44,706 bases of DNA from the NCBI RefSeq assembly GCF_005938675.2, contig NZ_VCCH02000069.1, positions 1 to 44,706 of the forward strand, given 5' to 3'. The stretch is from Mycobacterium sp. KBS0706. Its GTDB lineage: Bacteria; Pseudomonadota; Alphaproteobacteria; DSM-16000; Inquilinaceae. The position numbers and the translations under genes are program-made. The notes under the pieces were generated by a model. That model saw only the letters and a list, made by a program, of their open reading frames with translations. It was not told where the DNA came from and did not search any database. Below, piece by piece: positions 18,467 to 28,314 of the stretch (positions are counted from its first letter, which is position 1; each line of letters opens with the position of its first letter).

Positions 18467-19419
18467 CCAGCCTGCTCGGCGGTATCGGGACGAAGGATCG
18501 GGGCGTGGCGCGCCCCGACCGGGACGGTGCGGCGGGCCGGGGCCTGGGGGCGCGGCTGTTCCCCTATGCGCTGGTCGCGCCGACCCTGCTGCTGCTCGCC
18601 GTGTTCACGCTGTTTCCGCTGGTCCAGGGCTTCTGGACCTCCTTCTTCAAGCGCGGGCTGGTGGTGGCGCCGCGCGCGCCGTCCACCCATCCGGTCTTCG
18701 TCGGGCTCGACAACTACCTGGCGCTGGCGAGCGACCCGGAATTCACCGGCACCCTGATCAAGACCGTCGGCTTCGTCTGCGTGGCGGTGCCGCTGGTGAT
18801 CGTGGTGTCGCTCGCCCTCGCTTTGCTGCTGGCCCGGCCGTTCCGCGGCGTCGGCGCCATCCGCGCCGTGGTGTTCTTCCCCTATATGACCAGCCTGCTG
18901 ATCGTCGGCATCGTCTGGAAATGGCTGCTCGGCTACAATTCCGGCCTGATCAACTTCATCCTCGACCTCGCCGGCATGGCCCCGGTGCCGTGGCTGGAGA
19001 ACGCGCTGCTGGCCCAGGCGGCGCTGGTCTTCGTCTGGGTCTGGGCCAATGCCGGCTTCTACATGATGATCTTCATCGCCGGGCTGATGATGATCCCCGG
19101 CGACTACTACGAGGCGGCGGCGATCGACGCCGCGTCGCCCTGGCGGATGTTCCGCCGCATCACCCTGCCGCTGTTGCGCCCGACCATGCTGATCGCCCTG
19201 GTCCTGGCCTCGGTCGAGGCGTTCAAGGTGTATGAGGTGGTGGTGTCGCTGACCCATGGCGGCCCCGGCCGGGCGACGGTCTACCTGATCCAGGCGATCT
19301 ACGAGACCGGCTTCACCAAGCCGGCCTCGGCCGGCTTCGCCGCCGCCCAGTCGATGGCGCTGTTCGCCATTCTGATGGCCTTGACGGTGCTGCAGCTGCG
19401 CATGGCGAAGGAGCGGTGA
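18463..19419 (+). CDS. Sugar ABC transporter permease (MalF/UgpA type)
   Basis: The 318-residue product has a soluble N-terminal stretch of about 30 residues and then six predicted membrane segments, the first at FPYALVAPTLLLLAVFTLF. The EAA loop that docks on the ATPase is present: YYEAAAIDAASPWRMFRRIT followed by LPLLRPT. The start is the ATG of an ATGA overlap with the binding-protein stop. Its partner is the next permease. Confidence 0.94.
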   Translation: MTSLLGGIGTKDRGVARPDRDGAAGRGLGARLFPYALVAPTLLLLAVFTLFPLVQGFWTSFFKRGLVVAPRAPSTHPVFVGLDNYLALASDPEFTGTLIKTVGFVCVAVPLVIVVSLALALLLARPFRGVGAIRAVVFFPYMTSLLIVGIVWKWLLGYNSGLINFILDLAGMAPVPWLENALLAQAALVFVWVWANAGFYMMIFIAGLMMIPGDYYEAAAIDAASPWRMFRRITLPLLRPTMLIALVLASVEAFKVYEVVVSLTHGGPGRATVYLIQAIYETGFTKPASAGFAAAQSMALFAILMALTVLQLRMAKER

Positions 19420-19421
19420 GC

Positions 19422-20234
19422 ATGGGCGCGAAAAGCCTGAGGGGCAGCCTGGTCGCCCTGGTCCTGCTGTTCTTCCTGTTCCCGCCGCTGTGGATCGTGG
19501 CGAGCTCGCTGAAGCCGCCGATGGAGATCTTCGCCTGGCCGCCGACGCTGCTGCCGCAGCACTGGACGCTCGACAACTTCGCCAGCGCCCTCGGCGCCGC
19601 GCGGTTCGACCTGTTCTTCACCAACTCGGCGGTGGTCGCGGTCGGGTCCAGCATCCTGTCGGTGGTGATCAGCATCATGGCCGGCTTCGCCCTGTCCAAG
19701 TACCGGTTCCCGGGCGACGGGCTGTGTTTCATGCTGATCATGGCGACCATGATGATCCCGCTGCAGGTCGTGCTGATCCCGATGTTCATGGTGCTGAAGG
19801 GGCTCGGGCTGCTGGACAGCCTGTGGGGGCTGATTATCCCGCCCGCGGCGACGCCGACCGGCGTGTTCCTGATGCGGCAATACATGCGCGGCATCCCGGA
19901 CACCCTCTTGGAGGCGGCACGGATCGACGGCACCAGCGAATGGCGCATCCTGTGGCGCATCGTGGTGCCGCTGTGCAAGCCGGCGATCGCGACGCTGGCT
20001 GCCTTCACCTTCGTCTGGCGCTGGAACGACTATCTGTGGCCGTTCCTGGTGGTGAACGACCAGTCGCGCTGGACCGTGCAGCTGGCGCTGGCCAACTATG
20101 TCGGCCAGTGGGACATCGACTGGCCGCGGCTGCTGGCGATGGCGGTGCTGTCCAGCCTGCCGATCCTGGCCCTGTTCATCGCCCTGCAACGCTTTTTCAT
20201 GAGCGGCATGATGGCGGGCGCGACGAAGGAGTAG
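19422..20234 (+). CDS. Sugar ABC transporter permease (MalG/UgpE type)
   Basis: The 270-residue product is the second inner-membrane subunit. It opens with a membrane segment (GSLVALVLLFFLFPPLWIVA), has the MalG-like PPMEIFAWPPTLLPQHW element, and an EAA loop (LEAARIDGTSEWRILWRIVV followed by PLCKP). I prefer ATG 19422, with AAGGAG eight bases upstream, over GTG 19416. It ends only three bases before the convergent trmB stop, and no terminator hairpin is visible in that gap. Confidence 0.94.
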   Translation: MGAKSLRGSLVALVLLFFLFPPLWIVASSLKPPMEIFAWPPTLLPQHWTLDNFASALGAARFDLFFTNSAVVAVGSSILSVVISIMAGFALSKYRFPGDGLCFMLIMATMMIPLQVVLIPMFMVLKGLGLLDSLWGLIIPPAATPTGVFLMRQYMRGIPDTLLEAARIDGTSEWRILWRIVVPLCKPAIATLAAFTFVWRWNDYLWPFLVVNDQSRWTVQLALANYVGQWDIDWPRLLAMAVLSSLPILALFIALQRFFMSGMMAGATKE

Positions 20235-20237
20235 CGC

Positions 20238-20945
20238 TCAGCCTCTCGGCCGGCGCTGGAAGCGCAGATAGTAGGGCCGGCCGTGCAGGGCCTTTTCCTC
20301 GTAGCGGGTCGGCGGCCAGTCGGCTGGCCGCTCGCGCCAGTCGGCCGGGCCCTCGGCGGTCCAGGCGAAGGCCGGGTTGCGGCGGACACGCTCCAGCGAC
20401 CAGTCCAGCAGCGGTGCATCGTCGGTGGCGATGCGCAGCTCGCCGCCATCCTTCAGCAGGCGCGCCAGGTCGGCCACGGTGTCGTCCTGGATGAAGCGGC
20501 GGTTGTGGTGGCGCAGCTTCGGCCAGGGGTCGGCAAACAGCAGGAAGAGGCGGCCGACCGAGCCGTCCGGCAGCCGGTCCAGCAGCGGACGCGCGTCGTC
20601 GGGCCAGACCCGGACCATGTCCAGGCCGTCGCGCTCCACCGCTGCCAGCAGCGTCGACATGCCGTTGATGAAGGGCTCGCAGCCGATGAAGCCGATATCG
20701 GGGTGATACGCCGCCTGCCAGGCCAGGTGCTCGCCGGCGCCGAAGCCGATCTCGACCCACAGCTCGCGCGGCGGGCGCGGGAACAGGGCGGCCGGGTCCA
20801 GCGCGCCGCCCTGCTCGGGCAGCGCCACCGTCAGCTGCGGCAGCAGGGTCTCGATCAAAGCAGCGCGGCCGGCGCGGAGCTTTCGCCCCTGGCGCCGGCC
20901 GTGGAAGTGGCGGCGCCTCTCAGCGCCGCCGTCCGGTTCGGTCAT
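20238..20945 (-). CDS. trmB: tRNA (guanine-N7-)-methyltransferase
   Basis: TrmB methylates G46 in the variable loop of tRNAs using S-adenosylmethionine. The product (235 residues from ATG 20945) has the SAM-binding motif WVEIGFGAGEHL, FIGCEPFINGM, and the diagnostic FADPWPKLRHHNRRF. The final LHGRPYYLRFQRRP is also typical. It starts four bases after the metK stop, so it is co-transcribed with the gene that makes its cofactor. Confidence 0.96.
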   Translation of the reverse strand: MTEPDGGAERRRHFHGRRQGRKLRAGRAALIETLLPQLTVALPEQGGALDPAALFPRPPRELWVEIGFGAGEHLAWQAAYHPDIGFIGCEPFINGMSTLLAAVERDGLDMVRVWPDDARPLLDRLPDGSVGRLFLLFADPWPKLRHHNRRFIQDDTVADLARLLKDGGELRIATDDAPLLDWSLERVRRNPAFAWTAEGPADWRERPADWPPTRYEEKALHGRPYYLRFQRRPRG

Positions 20946-20949
20946 CGGA

Positions 20950-22116
<1,167 letters not shown>

Positions 22117-22222
22117 GTCGAACCCCTGGCTGCCATGAATGATGGGAGTGAAAACACCGTGCGGCGGCGACCGGGTCTTTTCGCAGGGGCCACGGGCGCG
22201 GTCAAGTGCAGGCGATTCGGGA

Positions 22223-22696
22223 TCAGCCTTCCTCGCCGCCGGCCTCGTCGGCGCGGGCACCCGACATGGCCTTCAGCAGGTCCAGCACGCGCCGCCGGGT
22301 CGACTGGTCCTCGACCCGATAATAGGCGCGGATCAGCTCCAGCGTCTCGCGGCGCTGCATCGGGTCGGGCCCGGCGTCGTAGGGCTCGGCCTCCTCGGCC
22401 AGGCCTTGCGCCGACGCGTCGGCGGGTGGTGGCGCGTTCTCGAAGAAGAAGTCGACCGACACCTCCAGCACCCGGCTGAGCTGGTGCAGGCGGCTGGCGC
22501 CGATGCGATTCGAGCCGTGCTCGTATTTCTGGATCTGCTGGAAGGTCAGCCCGATCGCCGTCGCCAGCTTGGCCTGGCTGTATCCCAGCAGGGTTCGCCG
22601 CAGGCGGATGCGGCCGCCGATATGCATGTCGAGCGGGCTGGGTTCGTCATTCCGGGGACGACCGCGGGGCCGTTTCGGGGCGTCGGGTGCGGCCAC
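22223..22696 (-). CDS. XRE-family helix-turn-helix regulator with AT-hook-like N-terminus
   Basis: The 157-residue product has a Cro/C1-type helix-turn-helix at about residues 26-82 (LLGYSQAKLATAIGLTFQQI, then QKYEHGSNRIGASRLHQLS). The basic N-terminus KRPRGRPRNDE resembles an AT-hook (RGRP core), which could add minor-groove contact. The C-terminal part is acidic and helical. A gene of this type beside metK and lnt is common in alphaproteobacteria; I recall no firm function. The start is GTG 22696 with GGAG six bases upstream. Confidence 0.88.
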   Translation of the reverse strand: MAAPDAPKRPRGRPRNDEPSPLDMHIGGRIRLRRTLLGYSQAKLATAIGLTFQQIQKYEHGSNRIGASRLHQLSRVLEVSVDFFFENAPPPADASAQGLAEEAEPYDAGPDPMQRRETLELIRAYYRVEDQSTRRRVLDLLKAMSGARADEAGGEEG

Positions 22697-22778
22697 GCAC
22701 TACTCCGCAGCAATTCGCAAGGGGCCGGGTGCGATCGTTTCGCGAGGCGCGCATCCTAATGCGCGAAGCCGGGCAACA

Positions 22779-24446
22779 TCAAGGAAGTCTGGCGGTGGCT
22801 GGGCGCACGATCGATGCAGCCGGCCGGCCGATGCGGCCGGCCAGCAGCCCGAGCAGCAGCAGCAGCCAGAAGCCGGCCTCGCCCCAGCGTGCATAGGGCG
22901 TCTCCGCCAACGCCGCCGGCAGGGCGGCGTCGAGGATGCCGGCCTCGCCCAGGGCGATCTCGCCCTTGACCCGGCCGTAGGAATCGACCACGCCGCTGAT
23001 GCCGGTGTTGGCGGCGCGCACCAGCGGCAGCCCTTCCTCGACCGCCCGGGTGCGGGCGATGGCGAAATGCTGGTGCGGCCCGGTGGTCAGCCCGTACCAG
23101 CCATCATTGGTGACGTTCAGCAGCCACCCCGGCCGGGCCCCTGCGGGGTCCAGCACGGCGCCGGGGAAGATCGCCTCATAGCAGATCAGCGGGCTGACCG
23201 GCGGCAGGCCGGGCAGGTCGATGGTGCGCGGCCCCGGCCCGGGCGAGAAGTCGACCGACCCGGCGGTGATCTTCTCGATGCCGAAGGGCGCCAGCAGGCT
23301 GCGCAGCGGCACGTATTCGCCGAACGGCACCAGATGCGCCTTGTCGTAGGTCGCCAGGATGGTGCCGGCGCGGTCGACCGCGTAGACGCTGTTCCAGGCC
23401 TCCAGCGGCTCGGTGCCGTAGGGCGTGGCCCGGGTGGCGCCGACCAGGGCCAGGGCGCCTTGCGGCAGGATCGCGCCGAGCGCCTTCTGCGCCTCCGGCT
23501 CCCAGGACAGGGTGAAGGGCACCGCGGTCTCGGACCAGATCACCGCGCTGACGCGCTCGATCCCCGGCGCGGCCGACATCGCCAGCTGCTTGTTGAAGTT
23601 CTCGATCCGCTTGTCGCCGGACCATTTGTCGGCCTGGGAGATGTTCGGCTGCACCAGGCGCAGGGTGACCCCGGGCACCATGGCGCTGTCGTCGCCGGAC
23701 AGGCGCCAGGCGCCCCAGCCGGCGATCGCCGCGAACAGGGCGATGCCGGCGGCGGTGGCGGCCCAGCCCTGCCGTCTCGGCCCCGCCAGCGTCGCCGGCA
23801 GGGTGGCGGCGGCCACGGTCAGGACGCTCAGCCCGTAGATGCCGATCACCGAGACGCCCTGCAGCACCGGCAGCCAGCCGACCCAGGTGTAGCCGATCAG
23901 GTTCCAGGGGAAGCCGGTCAGGACGTGGCCGCGCAGCCATTCCGCCAGGCCCCAGACAACCGCCAGGGCCAGGGGACCGCCCCAGCCGGCGCGGCGCAGC
24001 CAGTGGAAGGCGAGGCCGGCCAAGCCGGTGAAGATCCCCAGCAGCGCCGGCAGCCCGGCCATGGCGAAGGGGATCATCCAGAAGAAGCGCGGCTCGACGG
24101 TCAGCGCCCAGGACACCCAGTACAGGCCGGGCACGAAGAAGCCGAAGCCGAAGGCCCAGCCGGTCAGGAAGGCGGACCAGCCGCCGCGGGCGCCGGCCAA
24201 GAGCCAGAACAGGCCGGGAAAGGCCAGCCACAGCACCGGCGCGGCATAGAGCGGCGGCACCGACAGGCTGGCCAGCACCCCGAGGCCGACGGCAGCCCCG
24301 AAGCGCCGCCAGCGGCCGAGCCCGCCAATGCGGGCGGCGAGGCGTTCGATCCCGTGGCCGGGCAGCGGCCCGGCTGTCGCCTCACGCAGCGTCGGCGCCG
24401 TCCTTGCGGCGGATGCGGAGGCGTTTGATCCGGCGCGGATCGGCAT
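22779..24446 (-). CDS. lnt: Apolipoprotein N-acyltransferase
   Basis: Lnt adds the third acyl chain to lipoproteins in the inner membrane. The 555-residue product has about seven N-terminal membrane segments, then a nitrilase-type domain with the catalytic triad Glu306 (WSETAVPF), Lys369 (YDKAHLVPFGEYVP) and Cys422 (ICYEAIFP), and a last membrane segment near the C-terminus. The start at ATG 24446 has GAGGTG four bases upstream but overlaps the corC-like gene by 65 bases. No other start codon occurs before the first membrane segment, so the long overlap is probably real. Confidence 0.95.
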   Translation of the reverse strand: MPIRAGSNASASAARTAPTLREATAGPLPGHGIERLAARIGGLGRWRRFGAAVGLGVLASLSVPPLYAAPVLWLAFPGLFWLLAGARGGWSAFLTGWAFGFGFFVPGLYWVSWALTVEPRFFWMIPFAMAGLPALLGIFTGLAGLAFHWLRRAGWGGPLALAVVWGLAEWLRGHVLTGFPWNLIGYTWVGWLPVLQGVSVIGIYGLSVLTVAAATLPATLAGPRRQGWAATAAGIALFAAIAGWGAWRLSGDDSAMVPGVTLRLVQPNISQADKWSGDKRIENFNKQLAMSAAPGIERVSAVIWSETAVPFTLSWEPEAQKALGAILPQGALALVGATRATPYGTEPLEAWNSVYAVDRAGTILATYDKAHLVPFGEYVPLRSLLAPFGIEKITAGSVDFSPGPGPRTIDLPGLPPVSPLICYEAIFPGAVLDPAGARPGWLLNVTNDGWYGLTTGPHQHFAIARTRAVEEGLPLVRAANTGISGVVDSYGRVKGEIALGEAGILDAALPAALAETPYARWGEAGFWLLLLLGLLAGRIGRPAASIVRPATARLP

Positions 24447-25287
24447 CGATCACCTCGAACTCGAACCCCTTGGGGTGGGTCAACAGCTCGCCCCGCGCCG
24501 GGATCCGGCCGGCGAGCGCGAAGACGAGGCCGCCGAGCGTGTCGATGTCGTCGCGCTCATCCTCCTCCAGCACCGCGCCGACCTTGGCCTCGAAGGCCTC
24601 GATCGGCAGGCGGGCATCGGCGATCAACGTGCCGTCCGGCTTCTCGACCAGCTGCGGCGGCTCGTCGATGTCGTGCTCGTCCTCGATCTCGCCGACGATC
24701 TCCTCGACCAGATCCTCGATCGTGATCAGCCCGTCGATGCCGCCGAACTCGTCGATCACCAGCGCCATGTGCTGGCGCTTCTCGCGCATCTGCAGCAGGA
24801 GGTCGAGCACCGGCATCGACGGTGCGACGATCTGGACCGGGCGCAGGATATCGGTCAGCGACTTCGGTGCGTCGATGTCGCCGGCCCGGGTCCGGCTCAG
24901 CGCCGCGACCACGTCCTTGACGTGGATCATGCCCAGCGCGTCGTCCAGGTTGTCGCGATAGACCGGCATCCGGCTGTGCGCCTCGCGCGCCAGGATGTCG
25001 AGCACGCCGGGCAGGGGCGTGTCGACCTCGACCCCGACGATGTCGGCCCGCGGCACCATCACGTCGATGGCGGTGCGGCCGCGCAGCCGCAGGATGTTGC
25101 CCAGCAGCACGCGCTCGTGGCGCGCGATCGAGGCCTCGTCCTCGCCTTCGTCGCCGTCCTCGATCAGCTCCTCGATGGTCTCGCGCCAGGCATCCTCGCT
25201 CTTGCCGCGCAGCAGGCTGCGCAGCCAGCTGCGCAACGGGGTCGCGTCGGAGGAGCGGGAAGGTCGACCGGAAGAGGTGTCGGACAT
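24382..25287 (-). CDS. CorC/TlyC-type CBS-domain protein
   Basis: The 301-residue cytoplasmic protein has a charged N-terminal region (EELIEDGDEGEDE), two CBS domains (about 70-195, starting near TAIDVMVPRADIVGVEV) and a C-terminal CorC_HlyC transporter-associated domain (about 210-295, DDIDTLGGLVFALAGRIP). It lacks the DUF21 membrane domain of the longer family members. It is often annotated as magnesium/cobalt efflux protein CorC or haemolysin TlyC; the biochemical role here is not shown. It starts four bases after ybeY stops. Confidence 0.9.
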   Translation of the reverse strand: MSDTSSGRPSRSSDATPLRSWLRSLLRGKSEDAWRETIEELIEDGDEGEDEASIARHERVLLGNILRLRGRTAIDVMVPRADIVGVEVDTPLPGVLDILAREAHSRMPVYRDNLDDALGMIHVKDVVAALSRTRAGDIDAPKSLTDILRPVQIVAPSMPVLDLLLQMREKRQHMALVIDEFGGIDGLITIEDLVEEIVGEIEDEHDIDEPPQLVEKPDGTLIADARLPIEAFEAKVGAVLEEDERDDIDTLGGLVFALAGRIPARGELLTHPKGFEFEVIDADPRRIKRLRIRRKDGADAA

Positions 25288-25291
25288 GGCC

Positions 25292-25834
25292 TCAGGCAGG
25301 GTGGGGCAGCGAGTCGGGCGAATCGGAATAGGGATCGGCGATGCCGAAGCGGGCCAGGACCACGGTCTCGACCCGCTCCATGGCCTCGGCCTCGGCGTCG
25401 GTCATGTGGTCGTGGCCGAGCAGATGCAGGATACCATGAACCACCAGGTGCCGGGCATGGTCGACGGCGGCCTTGTTGTCCCGGGCAGCCTCTGCCAGCA
25501 CCGTCTCCAGCGCCAGCACGACGTCGCCCAGCACCAGCGGAGCGCCTGGGAAATCCGGCTCCTCCGCCTCGGTCAGGGCGAAGGACAGCACGTTGGTCGG
25601 GGCGTCCTTGCCGCGATAGTCGCGGTTCAGCCGCTGCACCGTCGCGTCGTCGGCGAACACGATCGACAGCTCGGCCGGGCGGCCGGGCTCGATCGCGGCG
25701 CCCGGACCCGCCCCGGCGGAGACGGTGGCCTCGACCAGGGGCTCGAGGGCCGCGGCCAGTGAAATCTCGTCGGTGAACTCGGGGCCGAGCGCCGACCAGC
25801 CGGGCGCGTCGATGCAGACGGCGAGGTCGATCAC
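25292..25834 (-). CDS. ybeY: Endoribonuclease YbeY (rRNA maturation factor)
   Basis: YbeY is a zinc-dependent RNase needed for 16S rRNA 3'-end maturation and ribosome quality control. The 180-residue product has the metal site HGILHLLGHDH (the family's three-histidine pattern) and the upstream YRGKDAPTNVLSFAL motif. The start is GTG 25834, in a GTGA overlap with the phoH stop. It follows phoH directly, the arrangement seen in most bacteria. Confidence 0.95.
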   Translation of the reverse strand: MIDLAVCIDAPGWSALGPEFTDEISLAAALEPLVEATVSAGAGPGAAIEPGRPAELSIVFADDATVQRLNRDYRGKDAPTNVLSFALTEAEEPDFPGAPLVLGDVVLALETVLAEAARDNKAAVDHARHLVVHGILHLLGHDHMTDAEAEAMERVETVVLARFGIADPYSDSPDSLPHPA

Positions 25835-26868
25835 GGCTGCGGCTTCCGGGCGCGGTCCGCCGCCTCATAGGCGCGCACGATCCGGGCCACCAGCGGATGG
25901 CGCACCACGTCGCGGTCGGTGAAGCGGACGATGCGGATGCCCTCGGTCCCGTCCAGGATCTCCAGCGCGTCGACCAGGCCGGATTTGTCGCCGGGGCGCA
26001 GGTCGATCTGGCTGATGTCGCCGGTGATCACCATGCGGCTGGCCTCGCCCATGCGGGTCAGCGCCATGCGCATCTGCATCACCGTGGTGTTCTGCGCCTC
26101 ATCGAGGATGACGAAGGAATGGGCCAGGGTGCGGCCGCGCATGAAGGCCAGCGGCGCGATCTCGATCACGCCGGTCTCCATGTGCTTGGCCACCTGCTCG
26201 GCCGGCAGCAGGTCGTAGAGGGCGTCGTAGAGCGGGCGGAGATAGGGGTCGACCTTTTCCTTCATGTCGCCGGGCAGGAAGCCCAGCCGCTCCCCGGCCT
26301 CGACCGCCGGGCGCGACAGCACAATGCGGTCGACCCGGCCGGCGATCAGCATCGACACCGCCTGGGCGACGGCGAGATAGGTCTTGCCGGTGCCGGCAGG
26401 GCCGACGCCGAACACCATCTCGCTCTGCGCCAGCGCCTCGATGTACTCCGCCTGGGTCGGCGAGCGTGGGCCGATGCGCTTGCGCCTGGTGACGATGGCG
26501 CCGTCGGATTTCAGCAGGTCGCTGCGCAGCGCCGATCCGTCGCCGGCCGGTGCGTCGCGCACCAGCCGGATCACGCCGTCGATGTCGGCGCCGGTGACGC
26601 CCTGGCCCTGGGACAGGCGCTGCCACAACGTTTCGAGCACCAGCCGGGCCTGCTCCACCGGCTCGGCCGAACCCTTGATGGTGACGGTGTTGCCGCGCGA
26701 GGCCAGCAAGACGCCGAGCTGATGCTCGATCCGCAGCAGATGGGTGTCGTGCTCGCCATACAGCAGCGGCAGCAGCCGGTTGTCGTCGAAGCTGATCTCG
26801 GCGCGCTGGGTCGCGGGCTTTGGCCGGGCCGGCATCACGCCGGGCCCCTCGGAGCCGCGGGCGGTCAC
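25831..26868 (-). CDS. phoH: PhoH-family ATPase (PhoH-like protein)
   Basis: This is a P-loop ATPase of the PhoH/YbeZ type that works with YbeY in RNA metabolism. The roughly 345-residue product has a short KH-like N-terminal part (LLRIEHQLGVLLASRGNTV), Walker A GPAGTGKT, and Walker B VILDEAQNTT followed by ITGDISQIDL. The start is probably GTG 26868, in a GTGA overlap with the miaB stop and seven bases after GGAGG; ATG 26835, after GAGGGG, is the main alternative and would remove 11 residues. Confidence 0.94.
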   Translation of the reverse strand: MTARGSEGPGVMPARPKPATQRAEISFDDNRLLPLLYGEHDTHLLRIEHQLGVLLASRGNTVTIKGSAEPVEQARLVLETLWQRLSQGQGVTGADIDGVIRLVRDAPAGDGSALRSDLLKSDGAIVTRRKRIGPRSPTQAEYIEALAQSEMVFGVGPAGTGKTYLAVAQAVSMLIAGRVDRIVLSRPAVEAGERLGFLPGDMKEKVDPYLRPLYDALYDLLPAEQVAKHMETGVIEIAPLAFMRGRTLAHSFVILDEAQNTTVMQMRMALTRMGEASRMVITGDISQIDLRPGDKSGLVDALEILDGTEGIRIVRFTDRDVVRHPLVARIVRAYEAADRARKPQP

Positions 26869-28232
26869 GCCGCCTCCTCCGCATCCGCCAGCACGACGGT
26901 CCCGGCCAGGCTCAACAGCTTGCCCTCGGTGATGCGGACGGGCTGGACGGTGCCGAGCAGGCGGGCCGGCGCGTCGAGATGCACCGACTGCATCCACGGG
27001 CTGCGGCCGTGCAGCTGTCCTGGCCGGCGGCCCTGGCGGTCCAGCAGCACCGGCACCACGCGCCCGGCCATGCCCTGGTTGAAGGCGGCCTGCTGCGCCC
27101 ACAGCAGCTGCTGCAGCGCCTGCAGCCGCTCGTCCTTCGCCGCCTCGGGCAGCTGGTCCTCCAGCGCCGCGGCCGGGGTGCCGGGACGGCTGCTGTACTT
27201 GAAGCTGTAGGCCTGGGCGAAGCCGGTCTCGGTGACCAGCTTCAGCGTGTCGGCGAAGTCGCGGTCGGTCTCGCCCGGGAAGCCGACGATGAAGTCGGAG
27301 GACAGCGCCAGGTCCGGCCGCGCCGCGCGCAGCCGGTCGACGATGCGGCGGTACATGTCGGCGTCGTGCTTGCGGTTCATCGCCGCCAGGATGCGGTCCG
27401 ACCCGCTCTGCACCGGCAGGTGCAGGAACGGCATCAGCTGCGGCACGTCGCGATGCGCCGCCACCAGATCGTCGTCGACGTCCCGTGGATGGCTGGTGGT
27501 GTAGCGGATGCGGTCCAGGCCGTCGATCTCGGCCAGGGCGCGGATCAGCCGGCCCAGGCCCCAGACCGATCCGTCCGGCCCGTCACCATGGAAGGCGTTG
27601 ACGTTCTGGCCCAGCAGGGTGATCTCGCGGGCGCCGGCGGTGACCAGGCGGCGCGCCTCGGCCAGGATGCCGGCGACGTCGCGCGAATATTCGGCGCCGC
27701 GGGTGTAGGGCACGACGCAGAAGGTGCAGAACTTGTCGCAGCCCTCCTGCACCGACAGGAAGGCCGAGGCGCCCTGGACGCCGAGCTCGCCGGGCAGGTG
27801 GTCGAACTTGCTTTCCACCGGGAAGTCGGTGTTGACCAGGGGCTTGCCGGCCTGGCGGTGGGCGCGGGCCACCATCTCCGGCAGCTGGTGGTAGGTCTGC
27901 GGCCCGAACACCATGTCGACCCAGGGCGCGCGGCGGGCGATCTCCTCGCCCTCGGCCTGGGCGACGCAGCCGGCGACGGCGACGATCATCGGGTCCTCAC
28001 CAGCCTTCGCCTGCTTGTGCGGGCGCAGCCGGCCGAGGTCGGAGAACACCTTCTCCGTCGCCTTCTCGCGGATGTGGCAGGTGTTGAGGATGACCATGTC
28101 GGCCTCCTCCGGGCTGTCGGCCAGGGCATAGCCGAGCGGCGCCAAGATGTCCGCCATACGACCGCTGTCGTAGACGTTCATCTGGCAGCCCCAGGTCTTG
28201 ATGAACAGCTTCTTGCTGGCTGCGGTCTTCAC
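26865..28232 (-). CDS. miaB: tRNA-2-methylthio-N6-dimethylallyladenosine synthase
   Basis: MiaB is a radical-SAM methylthiotransferase acting on A37 of tRNAs. The product has the N-terminal auxiliary cluster cysteines Cys16 (WGCQMN), Cys52 (NTCHIREKA) and Cys89 (GCVAQAEG), the radical-SAM cysteines 165, 169 and 172 (EGCDKFCTFC), and a C-terminal TRAM domain. I start at GTG 28232, giving VKTAASKKLFIKTW; the ribosome site is weak and a GTG at 28256 is an alternative. It leads the miaB-phoH-ybeY-corC-lnt cluster, with tight overlaps. Confidence 0.95.
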   Translation of the reverse strand: MKTAASKKLFIKTWGCQMNVYDSGRMADILAPLGYALADSPEEADMVILNTCHIREKATEKVFSDLGRLRPHKQAKAGEDPMIVAVAGCVAQAEGEEIARRAPWVDMVFGPQTYHQLPEMVARAHRQAGKPLVNTDFPVESKFDHLPGELGVQGASAFLSVQEGCDKFCTFCVVPYTRGAEYSRDVAGILAEARRLVTAGAREITLLGQNVNAFHGDGPDGSVWGLGRLIRALAEIDGLDRIRYTTSHPRDVDDDLVAAHRDVPQLMPFLHLPVQSGSDRILAAMNRKHDADMYRRIVDRLRAARPDLALSSDFIVGFPGETDRDFADTLKLVTETGFAQAYSFKYSSRPGTPAAALEDQLPEAAKDERLQALQQLLWAQQAAFNQGMAGRVVPVLLDRQGRRPGQLHGRSPWMQSVHLDAPARLLGTVQPVRITEGKLLSLAGTVVLADAEEAA

Positions 28233-28314
28233 GCGCGCGGGTCCGGTCTGGTCCACATCTCGATGGAATTGCGATGATAGATCACGGCGATGCCCGCGGA
28301 AATCAAGCCTTGGC

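Noticed and set aside
22117..22222. Possible SAM-type riboswitch before metK
   Set aside because: I could not match conserved parts of SAM-II or SAM/SAH elements, and no terminator or anti-ribosome-site stem is evident in these 106 bases.
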